Shown here: piece after piece, positions 44,360 to 52,061 of the stretch
Layout of the letters: each line of letters starts with the position of its first letter
Position numbering within the stretch: the first letter of the stretch is position 1
Assembly (NCBI RefSeq): GCF_004698125.1
Contig: NZ_ML214298.1
Coordinates: forward strand, 496,001-560,000
Origin: Halosimplex halophilum
GTDB lineage: Archaea > Halobacteriota > Halobacteria > Halobacteriales > Haloarculaceae
Length of the DNA stretch: 64,000 nt
Reading direction: 5' to 3'
Program-made: the position numbers and the translations under genes
Notes under the pieces: generated by a model
Told to the model about the DNA's origin: nothing
What the model saw: the letters and a program-made list of their open reading frames with translations, nothing else
Databases searched by the model: none

Positions 44360-45484
44360 ATGACCGACGAGCGGCCGAGCGACGGGACCGACTGGCGGAC
44401 GGCGGGGCCGGACGTTCGACTGACCGACGCCGACGCGGCCGAACCGCCTCGCGAGACCACTCCCGCGGACGCGCAGACGGGGGCGAACTTCGTCGTGTTC
44501 GAGCCGGGGTGGCTCCCCGGTGACTGCGCGATACGCGAGACGACGATCCGGCCCGAACAGCCGCCGGGGCGGCCCGACGGGCTGGACGCCGAAGACATCG
44601 GACAGACGCCGTACAGCGAGGGGAACCCGGCCGCGGTCCGGACCGTCGTGGCCGGGGAAGGCCGCGAGCTGCGGATGAAGCAGTTCCTGTACGACTGGGC
44701 GCCGCCGGCCGCCAGCGTCGCGCCGCTGTGGGGCACCGAGGAGCCGACGCCGGTCGAGGCGGGCGACGCCGTCGGCTTCCTCGGCACCGACTACAAGGGC
44801 AACCGGGGCGCCTGCGTCCAGCGGGCGCGCACGCAGGTCGAGGTGTCCGTCCTCGACGGCGAGTTCGACGACGCCGAACTCGAAGGGCTCCTCGACGGGC
44901 TGGTGCCGGCGGCGGACGCGGACCCGGCGGACGGTGAGTCGCCCGCCGTCTGGCAGGTCCCGTTCCACCGGCTGAACTACTGGTGCCGCTACCGGTGCGA
45001 GGCGGTCGGGGTCCCCCACGGGCTGTGGACCCACGGGATCGCCCGTCCGTACGACGAGAGCGTCCCCTGTTCGCCGGTGGCGCTCGGCGACGTGACTCCC
45101 GAGCTACTGGTCCCCAGTGACAATGGCGTCGGGGCGGCCTACGGTCTCGATTCGGCCGCGACGTTCCCCGACAGCGGGGCCGTCGAGGCCGTCTACCGCC
45201 GCGCGGACAATGGGAGCGACCACCTGTGGATCACCGCGGCGGCGCCCGACAGCGAACTCGGACCCGACGTGCCGCCGGAGCCGGCCGACCAGCCCGCCGA
45301 GACCAGGGAGACGGTCGCGTTGCGCGGCGAGCGCGTCCACTACGCGGCGCTGACGGAGGAGTCGGGGGCCTGGGAGGCGGTCTGGACCGAGGACGGCGTC
45401 ACCTACGTCGTCGTCGCGGGCGCGTCGCGGTACCTCGACGGCGACACCTTCCGCCGGCTGGTCGACGGGCTGGAGCCCGCCTGA
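44360..45484 (+). CDS. Unrecognised acidic two-domain protein
   Basis: I do not recognise this 374-residue protein. It appears to be two related halves. Each has a beta-rich stretch, a Glu/Val-rich strand pair near its end and a closing Leu-Xaa-Gly-Leu helix (Glu-Gly-Leu-Leu-Asp-Gly-Leu-Val-Pro-Ala about residues 176-185; Arg-Leu-Val-Asp-Gly-Leu-Glu-Pro-Ala at the end). The halves recall DUF4367-like sensor domains, whose ends look similar. There is no signal peptide or membrane helix, so it should be cytoplasmic. A pair of Cys near residues 212-216 (Cys-Arg-Tyr-Arg-Cys) could bind metal. A TATA-like cggtttagg lies 23-33 bases before the ATG. Confidence 0.65.
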   Translation: MTDERPSDGTDWRTAGPDVRLTDADAAEPPRETTPADAQTGANFVVFEPGWLPGDCAIRETTIRPEQPPGRPDGLDAEDIGQTPYSEGNPAAVRTVVAGEGRELRMKQFLYDWAPPAASVAPLWGTEEPTPVEAGDAVGFLGTDYKGNRGACVQRARTQVEVSVLDGEFDDAELEGLLDGLVPAADADPADGESPAVWQVPFHRLNYWCRYRCEAVGVPHGLWTHGIARPYDESVPCSPVALGDVTPELLVPSDNGVGAAYGLDSAATFPDSGAVEAVYRRADNGSDHLWITAAAPDSELGPDVPPEPADQPAETRETVALRGERVHYAALTEESGAWEAVWTEDGVTYVVVAGASRYLDGDTFRRLVDGLEPA

Positions 45485-45513
45485 CCCGCACCCGCAACAC
45501 ATCCGCGGCGGCC

Positions 45514-46527
45514 TCAGAACAGACCGTCCTCTTCCAGCTCTGCGACGACCTCACGGACCCGCTGGGCCTGGTCCCTGGGGACGACGAGGGTGCGGTCGCC
45601 GTAGGCGGCGACGACGAGGTCGGAGACGCCGACGACGCTGGCGTGGCCGTCGGTGGCGACGACGGTGTTCTCCGCGTCGACGGTGAGCGCGTCCCCGAGG
45701 ACCGCGTTCCCGTCCTCGTCGGTGTCCGCCACGCGGGCGACGGCGTCCCACGCACCGAGGTCGTCCCACTCGAAGGTCGCGGGGACGAGGGCAGCGTCGT
45801 CGGTCGCCTCCATGACCGCGTAGTCGACGCTGACCGGGTCGACGGCGTCGAACCCGCGCGCCGGGTCGCCCGCGTCGAGCGCGTCGACGAGGGGGGCCAG
45901 TTCCGTGTCGGCGGCCTCCCGGAGGAAGGCGTCGGGCGTCCAGGCGAACATCCCGGCGTTCCAGTAGTAGCCGTGGTGGCGGTAGCGCATCGCCGCGCCC
46001 TGGTCCGGTTTCTCCGTGAACTTATCGACGGGGTAGTACGTGCGGCCGCTGTCGGTCTCGGCCTCGTCGTCCGGCTTGATGTAGCCGTAGCCGGTCTCCG
46101 GTCGGCTGGGCTCGACGCCGACGGTCACGAGCGAGTCGGTCTCGGCGGCGACGGCGGCGGCGTCGGTCATCGTCCCGGCGAAGTCGCCCTCGATGTGGTG
46201 GTCGCTCGGGAGACAGACCAGCGTACAGTCGCCGACCTGTTCGCGGACGCGGTGGGCGGCGTAGGCGAGCGCGGGGCCGGTGTCCTTCGGCTCGGGTTCG
46301 GTGAGCACGGCCGCCGAGGGGGCGTGCTCGCGGACCTCGTCGGCCAGGTCCGGTCGGGTGAGGACGTACACCTCGTCGGCGAAGCCGGCGCGGTCGACGG
46401 TCTCGGCCAGCAGCGAGCGGTCGCCGCCGAGCGAGCGGAACTGCTTCGGGCGGTCGCTGCGGCTGGCGGGGTAGAGGCGCGTGCCGGTCCCGCCCGCGAG
46501 GACGACCGCGACGATGGGGTCGGTCAT
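45514..46527 (-). CDS. Mannose-1-phosphate guanylyltransferase-type sugar nucleotide pyrophosphorylase
   Basis: This 337-residue protein has the nucleotidyltransferase signature Leu-Ala-Gly-Gly-Thr-Gly-Thr-Arg-Leu-Tyr-Pro then Arg-Pro-Lys-Gln-Phe (residues 10-30). It also has Pro-Ser-Asp-His-His with the metal-binding Asp, Glu-Thr-Gly-Tyr-Gly-Tyr-Ile, Phe-Thr-Glu-Lys-Pro, and Trp-Asn-Ala-Gly-Met-Phe. This set is typical of GDP-mannose pyrophosphorylase of the ManC/long type, without the isomerase domain. It makes GDP-mannose or a similar activated sugar for surface glycans. A nearby GT2 (42442-43734) might use such a donor, but that is speculative. A TATA-like ctatttct lies about 25-32 bases upstream of ATG 46527. 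Confidence 0.87.
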   Translation of the reverse strand: MTDPIVAVVLAGGTGTRLYPASRSDRPKQFRSLGGDRSLLAETVDRAGFADEVYVLTRPDLADEVREHAPSAAVLTEPEPKDTGPALAYAAHRVREQVGDCTLVCLPSDHHIEGDFAGTMTDAAAVAAETDSLVTVGVEPSRPETGYGYIKPDDEAETDSGRTYYPVDKFTEKPDQGAAMRYRHHGYYWNAGMFAWTPDAFLREAADTELAPLVDALDAGDPARGFDAVDPVSVDYAVMEATDDAALVPATFEWDDLGAWDAVARVADTDEDGNAVLGDALTVDAENTVVATDGHASVVGVSDLVVAAYGDRTLVVPRDQAQRVREVVAELEEDGLF

Positions 46528-46591
46528 GTGCCTGGGGTCGACCGGCTCGGAGAAATAGCCGGCGGCTTCCCGGCCCGGCGGTGGGTCGCCG

Positions 46592-47428
46592 TCAGCGGGC
46601 GTCGAGGAACGCCCGAACCTCGGCGGCGGTTCGCTCGGGCGCCTCCGAGGGGCCGCTGTGGCTGACGCCGTCGAACTCGACGAACCGGCTCGACGGGAGC
46701 GCGTCGTGGACCGCCCGGGCGCTCTCGCGGAGGAAGTCCGGTCCCTCGGTCCCCGCGAGGACGAGCGCGGGCGCGTCCGCGTCGAGTCGCTCGGGGAGTT
46801 CGTAGTGCTCGACCGCGTAGTTCATCCGGATCACTTCCTCGACCAAGTCGACGCAGTCGGGCCAGACCGGCCACCCGGCCAGCCAGGCGTCCAGATCCTC
46901 GACTTCGCCCGCGAGGACGACCTGCTCGACGTACAGCTTCATCGCGCCCTCGCGGTCGCCACCGTCGAGGCGGGCCGCCATTCGGTCGGCCAGGTCGGCG
47001 TGCTCGGCGAACGCCTCGGGGAGGATCGCGGGTTCGTAGGCGACGACGGCTTCGATGGCATCGGATTCGCCGTCGGCGGTGAGAGCTCGCGCGGTCTCGA
47101 TGGCGGTGAGTGCGCCGAAGGAATGGCCGAGCAGGACCGGCGGTTCGTCGTTCCTTACGTCGAGGTCGTCGACGAGCGCGCGGACGTACGCGACCTCCCG
47201 CTCCAGTACCTCGTCGGGGCCGGTCTCCTGGGGGTCGTCGAGACAGGTACCGAAACCCTGGCGCTGGGGGACGACGGCACCGTATTCGTCGAAGTGGGGG
47301 ATCACGGGCTGCCAGTACTCGCGGGGCGCCATCCCGCCGTGGAGGAGGACGACGGGCCGGCCGTCGCCGTGGCGTTCGTACTCGACCTCGATACCGTCCG
47401 CTGCGGTCGTTGCGCGTGTCGTCGGCAT
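46592..47428 (-). CDS. Alpha/beta hydrolase
   Basis: This 278-residue protein has the alpha/beta hydrolase fold with the oxyanion segment His-Gly-Gly-Met, the nucleophile elbow Gly-His-Ser-Phe-Gly (Ser near residue 102), and a late catalytic His in Gly-Val-Ser-His-Ser-Gly. An acidic cap region lies between. The substrate (ester, lactone, haloalkane or other) is unknown. ATG 47428 has a minus-strand TATA-like gtataaaaac about 56-64 bases upstream, implying a leader of about 30 bases. It is divergent from the regulator/toxin-like pair at 47620. Confidence 0.83.
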   Translation of the reverse strand: MPTTRATTAADGIEVEYERHGDGRPVVLLHGGMAPREYWQPVIPHFDEYGAVVPQRQGFGTCLDDPQETGPDEVLEREVAYVRALVDDLDVRNDEPPVLLGHSFGALTAIETARALTADGESDAIEAVVAYEPAILPEAFAEHADLADRMAARLDGGDREGAMKLYVEQVVLAGEVEDLDAWLAGWPVWPDCVDLVEEVIRMNYAVEHYELPERLDADAPALVLAGTEGPDFLRESARAVHDALPSSRFVEFDGVSHSGPSEAPERTAAEVRAFLDAR

Positions 47429-47570
47429 GGGACTCCCCGTTGTGGGGTCGCGGGGCTACGTCTGACTCTCAGTCGTGCGGCCGTTTTTATACGCCGCGCC
47501 GCGACCACACCGTCCTCGGTACCGGACGATGGAAGCCATCTGTCCGAACGGACCCGGCGATACGCTCGAT

Positions 47571-47602
47571 ACATCTGATATATCGATGTGTTCAATACAT
47601 GT
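47571..47602 (+). promoter_or_regulatory. AT-rich palindromic promoter region of the toxin-antitoxin-like pair
   Basis: ACATC (47571-47575) and GATGT (47585-47589) flank a perfect GATATATC palindrome (47577-47584). A second palindrome, ACATGT, follows at 47597-47602. A TATA-like ttcaatacat (47591-47600) lies 20-29 bases before the ATG. Overlap of operator-like dyads with the promoter would suit autoregulation by the HTH protein. Confidence 0.45.
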
Positions 47603-47619
47603 GATACACAACGTCCGGT

Positions 47620-47997
47620 ATGCCGATCAGCACGGATCGATTCGAGCAACTGGGGGCCGACGGGGAGGAAGACGGCCCGACGCCGGGGACGAACGCGGCG
47701 GCGATCCTCGCCTTTCTCCGGGACAATCCGGACAAGGCGTACACACAGAGCGAGATCGCGGACGCGACGGACGTGAAAGCGGGCTCGGTCGGCCCGACGC
47801 TCGTCCGGTTGCGCGAGCGGGGCCGCGTCGACCACCGCGGGCACTACTGGCGCGTCAGCGACCACGAGCGGAGCGTGGACGCGGCGGCCGACCAGTCCGC
47901 CGCCGCGCTCGCGAGCCGCGAGGGCGACGACGAGACCCCGGAGATGGCGGCCTGGCGGGACCACGCGGTCGACCCGCGCGAACGTCGCGATGAGTGA
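47620..47997 (+). CDS. Small winged-helix protein, probable antitoxin/regulator
   Basis: This 125-residue protein has a winged-helix region at about 20-80: Ala-Ala-Ile-Leu-Ala-Phe-Leu-Arg-Asp-Asn-Pro, then Thr-Gln-Ser-Glu-Ile-Ala as helix 2 and Ser-Val-Gly-Pro-Thr-Leu-Val-Arg-Leu as the recognition helix, with a His-Tyr-Trp-Arg-Val wing. A polar acidic tail follows. It overlaps the PemK-like gene by eight bases. By analogy with toxin-antitoxin pairs it would bind both its own promoter and the toxin. Palindromic AT-rich DNA precedes the start. A MarR-like standalone regulator is the alternative. Confidence 0.72.
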   Translation: MPISTDRFEQLGADGEEDGPTPGTNAAAILAFLRDNPDKAYTQSEIADATDVKAGSVGPTLVRLRERGRVDHRGHYWRVSDHERSVDAAADQSAAALASREGDDETPEMAAWRDHAVDPRERRDE

Positions 47998-48346
47998 CCG
48001 GTTCGCGGCCGGCGACGTGTTCTGGGCGCCGGACCCCTACAACACGGGTGGGGATCCGAGACCGTGGTTAGTGCTGGCCGCCGAGGCGATCCCGTACGCG
48101 GGCGAGGAGTACCTCTGTGCGGGCCTGACGCTGAGCGACCTTCCGGACAACGTCGAGATCACCGACGAGGACTGGGTGGTCGGGTCCGACCCCGAGCGAA
48201 CGTCGTACTGTTCACCGTGGGTGCTCGTGACCGTCAAACACGACGCGGTCGCGAGCGCGCAGGGGGCCGTGACCGACGCGTTCACGCGCCGGATCGTCGA
48301 ACGGAGCGTCGCGTACCTCTCCGGTGACGTGTCGGTCGAGTTCTGA
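47990..48346 (+). CDS. PemK/MazF-like toxin-family protein
   Basis: This 118-residue protein has the MazF/PemK barrel order: an early Gly-Asp-Val-Phe-Trp-Ala-Pro-Asp-Pro strand, an Arg-Pro-Trp-Leu-Val-Leu segment, then Ser-Tyr-Cys-Ser-Pro-Trp-Val-Leu-Val-Thr-Val where bacterial toxins have Ser/Thr-x-Val. A terminal amphipathic helix follows. MazF toxins cut mRNA as ribonucleases; archaeal relatives are less studied. The eight-base overlap with an upstream HTH gene is typical of two-gene toxin-antitoxin operons. Residues equivalent to the bacterial Arg-Thr catalytic pair are not certain from inspection, so activity is unproven. Confidence 0.72.
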   Translation: MSDRFAAGDVFWAPDPYNTGGDPRPWLVLAAEAIPYAGEEYLCAGLTLSDLPDNVEITDEDWVVGSDPERTSYCSPWVLVTVKHDAVASAQGAVTDAFTRRIVERSVAYLSGDVSVEF

Positions 48347-48388
48347 GCGGTCGTATCGCCGGAAATAGACGGCAGAGCGGGAGCGAGG

Positions 48389-49117
48389 TCAGGGCGGTTG
48401 CCCGGCGAACGGCGCTTCCGATCCGACGTGTGTCTCGACGAGGTGGGTCTGGGCGCGGCGGAGTCGCTCGGAACACGACGACGCCGAGATGCCGAGTTCG
48501 GCGGCCACGTCGTCGAGCGTCGCCGTCCGCGGGATCTCGAAGTAGCCCAGTCGGTGGGCGGTCCGGATCGCCTCGCGCTGTGCGTCGGTGAGGCCGTCGC
48601 CGTCGTCGGCCTCGACGCCTGAACCGGGCCGGCCCTCGGCGTCGTCGCCGACGCGGGCGAGCTTGCGCAGTCGGAAGGTCGTGTTGCGCTGCCAGAACTC
48701 GCGGAGTTCGTCGAACGCGGCGCGGTCGGCGAACCGACCCGCCTGGACCCAGCCCGTCGCTGTCGCGCGGATGAACTCGATCTGGACGGGCGTCTCGTAG
48801 AGCGCGCGCAGGTCGTCGAGGTCGTCGAGGTGGTCGCCGAGCTGTTCGGCCATGCTCGTGCCCGGCGCGACGGTGTAGCGGCTGGTGTCGCCCTCGCGGA
48901 CGACGAGTCGGGACTCGCCGACGAACGGCGTGCGCTCGAACTCGGCCTCGACGGCCGCGGTCGTCTCCGGGCCGGCGGTCACGACCGCGGTGAAACGCGG
49001 CCGCTCCCCCTCGCCCAGCCCGATCGAGAGTTCGATCTCGGCGTCGGGTACCGCGGCGGCCACGTCCACCAGCGGGAGGGCCGCACAGCCGAGGTGGTAT
49101 TCGGCGTGGAGGGCCAT
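48389..49117 (-). CDS. HTH_10 (bacterio-opsin activator-like) regulator
   Basis: In this 242-residue protein the C-terminal 55 residues are the HTH_10 domain found in Bat-like haloarchaeal regulators, with Leu-Thr-Asp-Ala-Gln-Arg-Glu-Ala-Ile-Arg-Thr-Ala-His-Arg-Leu-Gly-Tyr-Phe and then the helix-turn-helix Val-Ala-Ala-Glu-Leu-Gly-Ile-Ser. The N-terminal 170 residues form an alpha/beta sensor-like domain without PAS or GAF motifs that I can name, as in many small regulators of this class. The regulated genes are unknown. ATG 49117 precedes the first strand of the domain; long in-frame extensions beyond it are mirror ORFs. Confidence 0.85.
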   Translation of the reverse strand: MALHAEYHLGCAALPLVDVAAAVPDAEIELSIGLGEGERPRFTAVVTAGPETTAAVEAEFERTPFVGESRLVVREGDTSRYTVAPGTSMAEQLGDHLDDLDDLRALYETPVQIEFIRATATGWVQAGRFADRAAFDELREFWQRNTTFRLRKLARVGDDAEGRPGSGVEADDGDGLTDAQREAIRTAHRLGYFEIPRTATLDDVAAELGISASSCSERLRRAQTHLVETHVGSEAPFAGQPP

Positions 49118-49178
49118 ACCACTCCCTCGAACCCGGATGTCAAATGCCCGTCGGAAGTCGCCCGTCGGTGACGGCCAC

Positions 49179-49460
49179 TCACCACGTCTCGATGTCGCCG
49201 GACCGAATGTCCTCGACGCAGCCCTGGCAGTCCTGGGACTGGGGGTCGAAACAGCCCGGTTTGTGCTCGGGGTCGAGTTCGACCGCGCGGCGCTCGGCGT
49301 ACCGGCGGCAGACGATCCGCGCGCGCCCGTCGTCGCCGTGGGGGAGGTCGGCCTCCGCCGAGCGACGGGCGTGTCTGTAGGCGCGCTTGGCCTCGCCGAT
49401 CTGGCGGCCCGCCGACCGGAGCTTCTGCCGGAGGACGCGCTCGATGCGGTCGTCTGCCAT
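49179..49460 (-). CDS. Small basic Cys-containing protein, DUF7091-like
   Basis: This 93-residue protein has a helical, Arg-rich N-terminal half (Arg-Gln-Lys-Leu-Arg-Ser, Lys-Arg-Ala-Tyr-Arg-His-Ala-Arg) and a C-terminal half with Cys-Arg-Arg-Tyr, Lys-Pro-Gly-Cys-Phe-Asp and Asp-Cys-Gln-Gly-Cys, which could bind zinc. I recall this pattern from haloarchaeal proteins listed as DUF7091; function is unknown. It is positively charged over part of its length, which is unusual for this proteome and suggests RNA or DNA contact. It lies between an HTH_10 regulator and the RPA operon on opposite strands. Confidence 0.62.
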   Translation of the reverse strand: MADDRIERVLRQKLRSAGRQIGEAKRAYRHARRSAEADLPHGDDGRARIVCRRYAERRAVELDPEHKPGCFDPQSQDCQGCVEDIRSGDIETW

Positions 49461-49620
49461 CTGATCGCGGGTTGGTCCGGGTGGCCCTTAGCCCCGTCGG
49501 CGTTCGAGCGGGTCGGGGAGCCCCAGGGGAACGCGGAAGACGGAGGATACCGCGCACCCGAAACGTCCGAACTATACCCGCCCAGTCGTGCGGTTTTCAC
49601 TTTCACTCCGCCGTACGAGA

Positions 49621-49629
49621 GTTTATATA
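49621..49629 (+). promoter_or_regulatory. TATA box of the RPA operon
   Basis: The stretch tttatatac is a strong TATA match, 62-70 bases before ATG 49691. The transcript would therefore have an untranslated leader of about 35-45 bases, unlike most genes in this window. Confidence 0.6.
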
Positions 49630-49690
49630 CGGGGGCGACCAAGAGAAGAGTGTCTCCCATCGAAACAACGCGGAGACAGGAACGACACAG

Positions 49691-50626
49691 ATGACGGATT
49701 TGCGTACCCAGGCGACAGAGATACACGAACAGTTCGAGGACCAGCTGGACCTTTCGGTCGACGACGTGGAGGAGCGTCTCGACACGCTGGTCAACGAGTA
49801 CAAGGTCCCCCTCTCGGAGGCCCGGCGGAGCGTCACCAACACCTACCTCGACGAGGCGGGGATGGAGCGCGACGAACTCGGCGGCGGCGGGTCCGGCAAC
49901 GACCGGGTTCAGGTCGCCGACATCGACGCCCCCGAGGAGTGGGTCGACATCAAGGGCGAGGTCACGGAGCTGTGGGAGGCAAACTCCGACGCCGTGGCGC
50001 AGGTCGGCCTGCTCGGCGACGAGACGGGCACGATCAAGTTCACCAAGTGGTCGAAATCGGACCTGCCCGAGCTGGAGGAGGGGAAGGTCTACGACCTCCG
50101 GAACGTCGTGACCGACGAGTACGAGGGGCGGTTCTCGGTGAAGCTCAACCGTACCACGGTGATCGAGGAGCTCGACGAGGAGATCGAGGTCGGCGACGAC
50201 GACGTGACCGTCGAGGGCGCCTTGGTCGACATCCAGTCCGGGTCCGGGCTGATCAAGCGCTGCCCGGAGGAGGACTGCACGCGCGTCCTCCAGAACGGTC
50301 GCTGCAACGAGCACGGCGAGGTCGAGGGCGAGTTCGACCTGCGGATCAAGGGCGTACTCGACGACGGCGAGGAGGTCCACGAGGTGCTGTTCGACAAGGA
50401 GGCCACGGAGAACCTGACCGGCATCACGCTGGAGGAGGCCCAGGAGATGGCGATGGACGCGCTCGACACGTCCGTCGTCGCCGACGAGATGCGCGCGGAC
50501 CTGCTGGGGAAGTACTACCGCGTCACCGGGCCGACCTTCCGGCGGTACGTGCTGGTCGACGAGGTCGAGCGGCTCTCCGAGCCGACGGATGCAGAGGCCG
50601 TGCTGATCAAAGCGAGGTCGATATAG
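49691..50626 (+). CDS. Replication protein A, single-stranded DNA-binding (RPA3-like)
   Basis: This 311-residue protein begins with a helical segment (1-60), then an OB fold (about residues 70-165, with Ile-Lys-Gly-Glu-Val-Thr-Glu-Leu-Trp-Glu and Val-Gly-Leu-Leu-Gly-Asp-Glu-Thr-Gly). Next comes a second OB-like region containing a zinc knuckle (Cys-Pro-Glu-Glu-Asp-Cys … Cys-Asn-Glu-His, about 194-213). It coats single-stranded DNA in replication and repair. Length and zinc site match Haloferax RPA3 better than three-OB RPA1, and RPA3 is likewise paired with an associated protein. ATG 49691 was chosen because homologues begin near the same Thr-Asp-Leu-Arg; the upstream extension lacks similarity. 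Confidence 0.87.
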   Translation: MTDLRTQATEIHEQFEDQLDLSVDDVEERLDTLVNEYKVPLSEARRSVTNTYLDEAGMERDELGGGGSGNDRVQVADIDAPEEWVDIKGEVTELWEANSDAVAQVGLLGDETGTIKFTKWSKSDLPELEEGKVYDLRNVVTDEYEGRFSVKLNRTTVIEELDEEIEVGDDDVTVEGALVDIQSGSGLIKRCPEEDCTRVLQNGRCNEHGEVEGEFDLRIKGVLDDGEEVHEVLFDKEATENLTGITLEEAQEMAMDALDTSVVADEMRADLLGKYYRVTGPTFRRYVLVDEVERLSEPTDAEAVLIKARSI

Positions 50627-51256
50627 ATGGCGACGACACCCACCCGCGAGGTCGCCCGCCGCGTGTTCGCGGGCGAGTTCAACGACGCGACGTACACGTT
50701 CAAGGAGAGCGACGACGAGCGGGCGCCGGTCTACCTGCTGCTCCCGACGGGCGAGCGGGCCAACCGCGTGTTCCTCGTCGGGACGCTCATGGAGACCGAG
50801 GACGTGGGCGACGACAGCGAGTACTGGCAGGGGCAGGTCATCGACCCCAACGGCGACCGCTACTACATGTACGCGGGCCAGTACCAGCCCGACGCGGCCT
50901 CGATGCTGCGGGAGCTGGAGCCGCCGGCCTACGTCTCGGTCGTCGGCAAGCCCCGCACCTACGAGACCGACGACGGCGAGGTGAACGTCTCCATCCGGCC
51001 GGAGTCGATCACCGAGGTCGACGCCGCGACCCGGGATCGGTGGGTCGTCGAGACGGCCGAGCGCACGCTCGAACGGATCCGCCGCTACGAGGACGAGACC
51101 GGCGAGGACGGCGACGGCGCCGCCGTCGACGAGTACGTCGCGATGGCCGCCGAGGAGTACGACCTCCCGATCGAGAACTACCGCCGGCAGGTCGTCGAGG
51201 CCCTGGAGAGCCTCGAAGACGAGGAGGCCGTCGCCGCCGAAGCCGGCGACGCCTGA
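50627..51256 (+). CDS. RPA-associated protein (COG3390 type)
   Basis: This 209-residue protein starts with Arg-Glu-Val-Ala-Arg-Arg-Val-Phe-Ala-Gly-Glu-Phe-Asn and has an OB-like domain with Val-Tyr-Leu-Leu-Leu-Pro-Thr-Gly-Glu-Arg-Ala-Asn-Arg-Val and Gly-Gln-Tyr-Gln-Pro-Asp-Ala. The last 70 residues are acidic and helical. This is the haloarchaeal RPA-associated protein family, which associates with its partner RPA. The ATG follows the RPA stop with no gap. The exact number (RPAP3 if the partner is RPA3) rests on that assignment. Confidence 0.87.
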   Translation: MATTPTREVARRVFAGEFNDATYTFKESDDERAPVYLLLPTGERANRVFLVGTLMETEDVGDDSEYWQGQVIDPNGDRYYMYAGQYQPDAASMLRELEPPAYVSVVGKPRTYETDDGEVNVSIRPESITEVDAATRDRWVVETAERTLERIRRYEDETGEDGDGAAVDEYVAMAAEEYDLPIENYRRQVVEALESLEDEEAVAAEAGDA

Positions 51257-51277
51257 CCCGGGCCGGCCGTTCGCGCG

Positions 51278-51288
51278 TTCTTTCTTTC
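51278..51288 (+). terminator. T-rich tract after the RPA operon
   Basis: The sequence ttctttctttc lies 22 bases after the stop at 51256 in otherwise GC-rich DNA, the kind of T-rich site at which archaeal RNA polymerase stops. Confidence 0.4.
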
Positions 51289-51486
51289 GATATAACACGA
51301 CAGGCGGACGAACCCGCCGAGCGGCGCCCGTGTACCTCCTGCCGAGCCGCCGAATATCAGAATTGATACCGCCAGAGAGGGCGAGATCGGTCCGTAGCGC
51401 GCCCGTGGCGGTTTCTTTCACGGTGCCCGACGCTCGTGCCAGCGTCTGACAAACGATTAAGTGGGCCGAGAACGGACTGCGGAGTA

Positions 51487-51924
51487 ATGAGCAAGAACAA
51501 GACGATCTCCTTTCGCGTGAGCGAGGACAAGTTCGAGACGCTCCGCGAGATCGCCGACGAGCGGGATCTCTCGCTGTCGGCGGTGTTCAGGGACTACGTC
51601 GACATGCTCGTCGCCCACGACGGGCAGGTGGAGGTGGTCCCGGAACATCAGCTCAACGAGTCGAGCGCCTCGACGAGCGACACCGAGAGCTTCCCGCCGA
51701 AGGTCGAGGTGCCCAAGAGCTTCGTCCGCGAGCACGAGCGGCTCGAACTCGAGGCGGAACACCTCCGCGAGCAGCTCGAAGAGCACAAGCGCTACGTGAC
51801 GAAGCTGCGCCAGCAGCTCGACGAGCACGACCAGGAGGACGTGGTCCAGCTCGAGGACCTCGACGGCAGCGAGGACGACGAGGAGGCCTCCTACCGCCTG
51901 GGCAACTTCGAAGAGTCGATCTAG
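51487..51924 (+). CDS. Ribbon-helix-helix protein with coiled-coil tail
   Basis: This 145-residue protein begins with a ribbon-helix-helix DNA-binding unit (Lys-Thr-Ile-Ser-Phe-Arg-Val-Ser as the strand, then two helices to about residue 45). A polar linker and a heptad-rich segment of about 50 residues (about 78-125, with Leu/Glu repeats) follow, predicting a coiled coil, then an acidic tail. The arrangement resembles the long CdrL-type haloarchaeal RHH proteins tied to cell division, but ftsZ2 is not adjacent, so I leave it unnamed. A TATA-like cgattaagtg sits 25-34 bases upstream of ATG 51487. Confidence 0.75.
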   Translation: MSKNKTISFRVSEDKFETLREIADERDLSLSAVFRDYVDMLVAHDGQVEVVPEHQLNESSASTSDTESFPPKVEVPKSFVREHERLELEAEHLREQLEEHKRYVTKLRQQLDEHDQEDVVQLEDLDGSEDDEEASYRLGNFEESI

Positions 51925-51937
51925 CCGTCTCCCCCTC

Positions 51938-51947
51938 GGTTTTCTCT
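51938..51947 (+). terminator. T-rich tract after the RHH gene
   Basis: The sequence ggttttctct begins 14 bases after the stop at 51924 and is followed by a second T run near 51954-51962. Both are candidate archaeal stop sites. Confidence 0.4.
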
Positions 51948-52061
51948 GCGCGCGTTCTTTCCGGCCTACTTCGCGGCACGCTCCCGTCTCGGCCCGTTGT
52001 CCTCGCGTTCGACACCCCCAGGCGAGCCGTTATGTGACCGGCCGTCGTGGTGTGCTACCGT

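Noticed and set aside
48389-51421. A minus-strand ORF of about 1010 codons.
   Set aside because: It reads antisense through the RPA operon; the only real gene on that strand here is the HTH_10 regulator at 48389-49117. Long mirror ORFs are expected in DNA this GC-rich.
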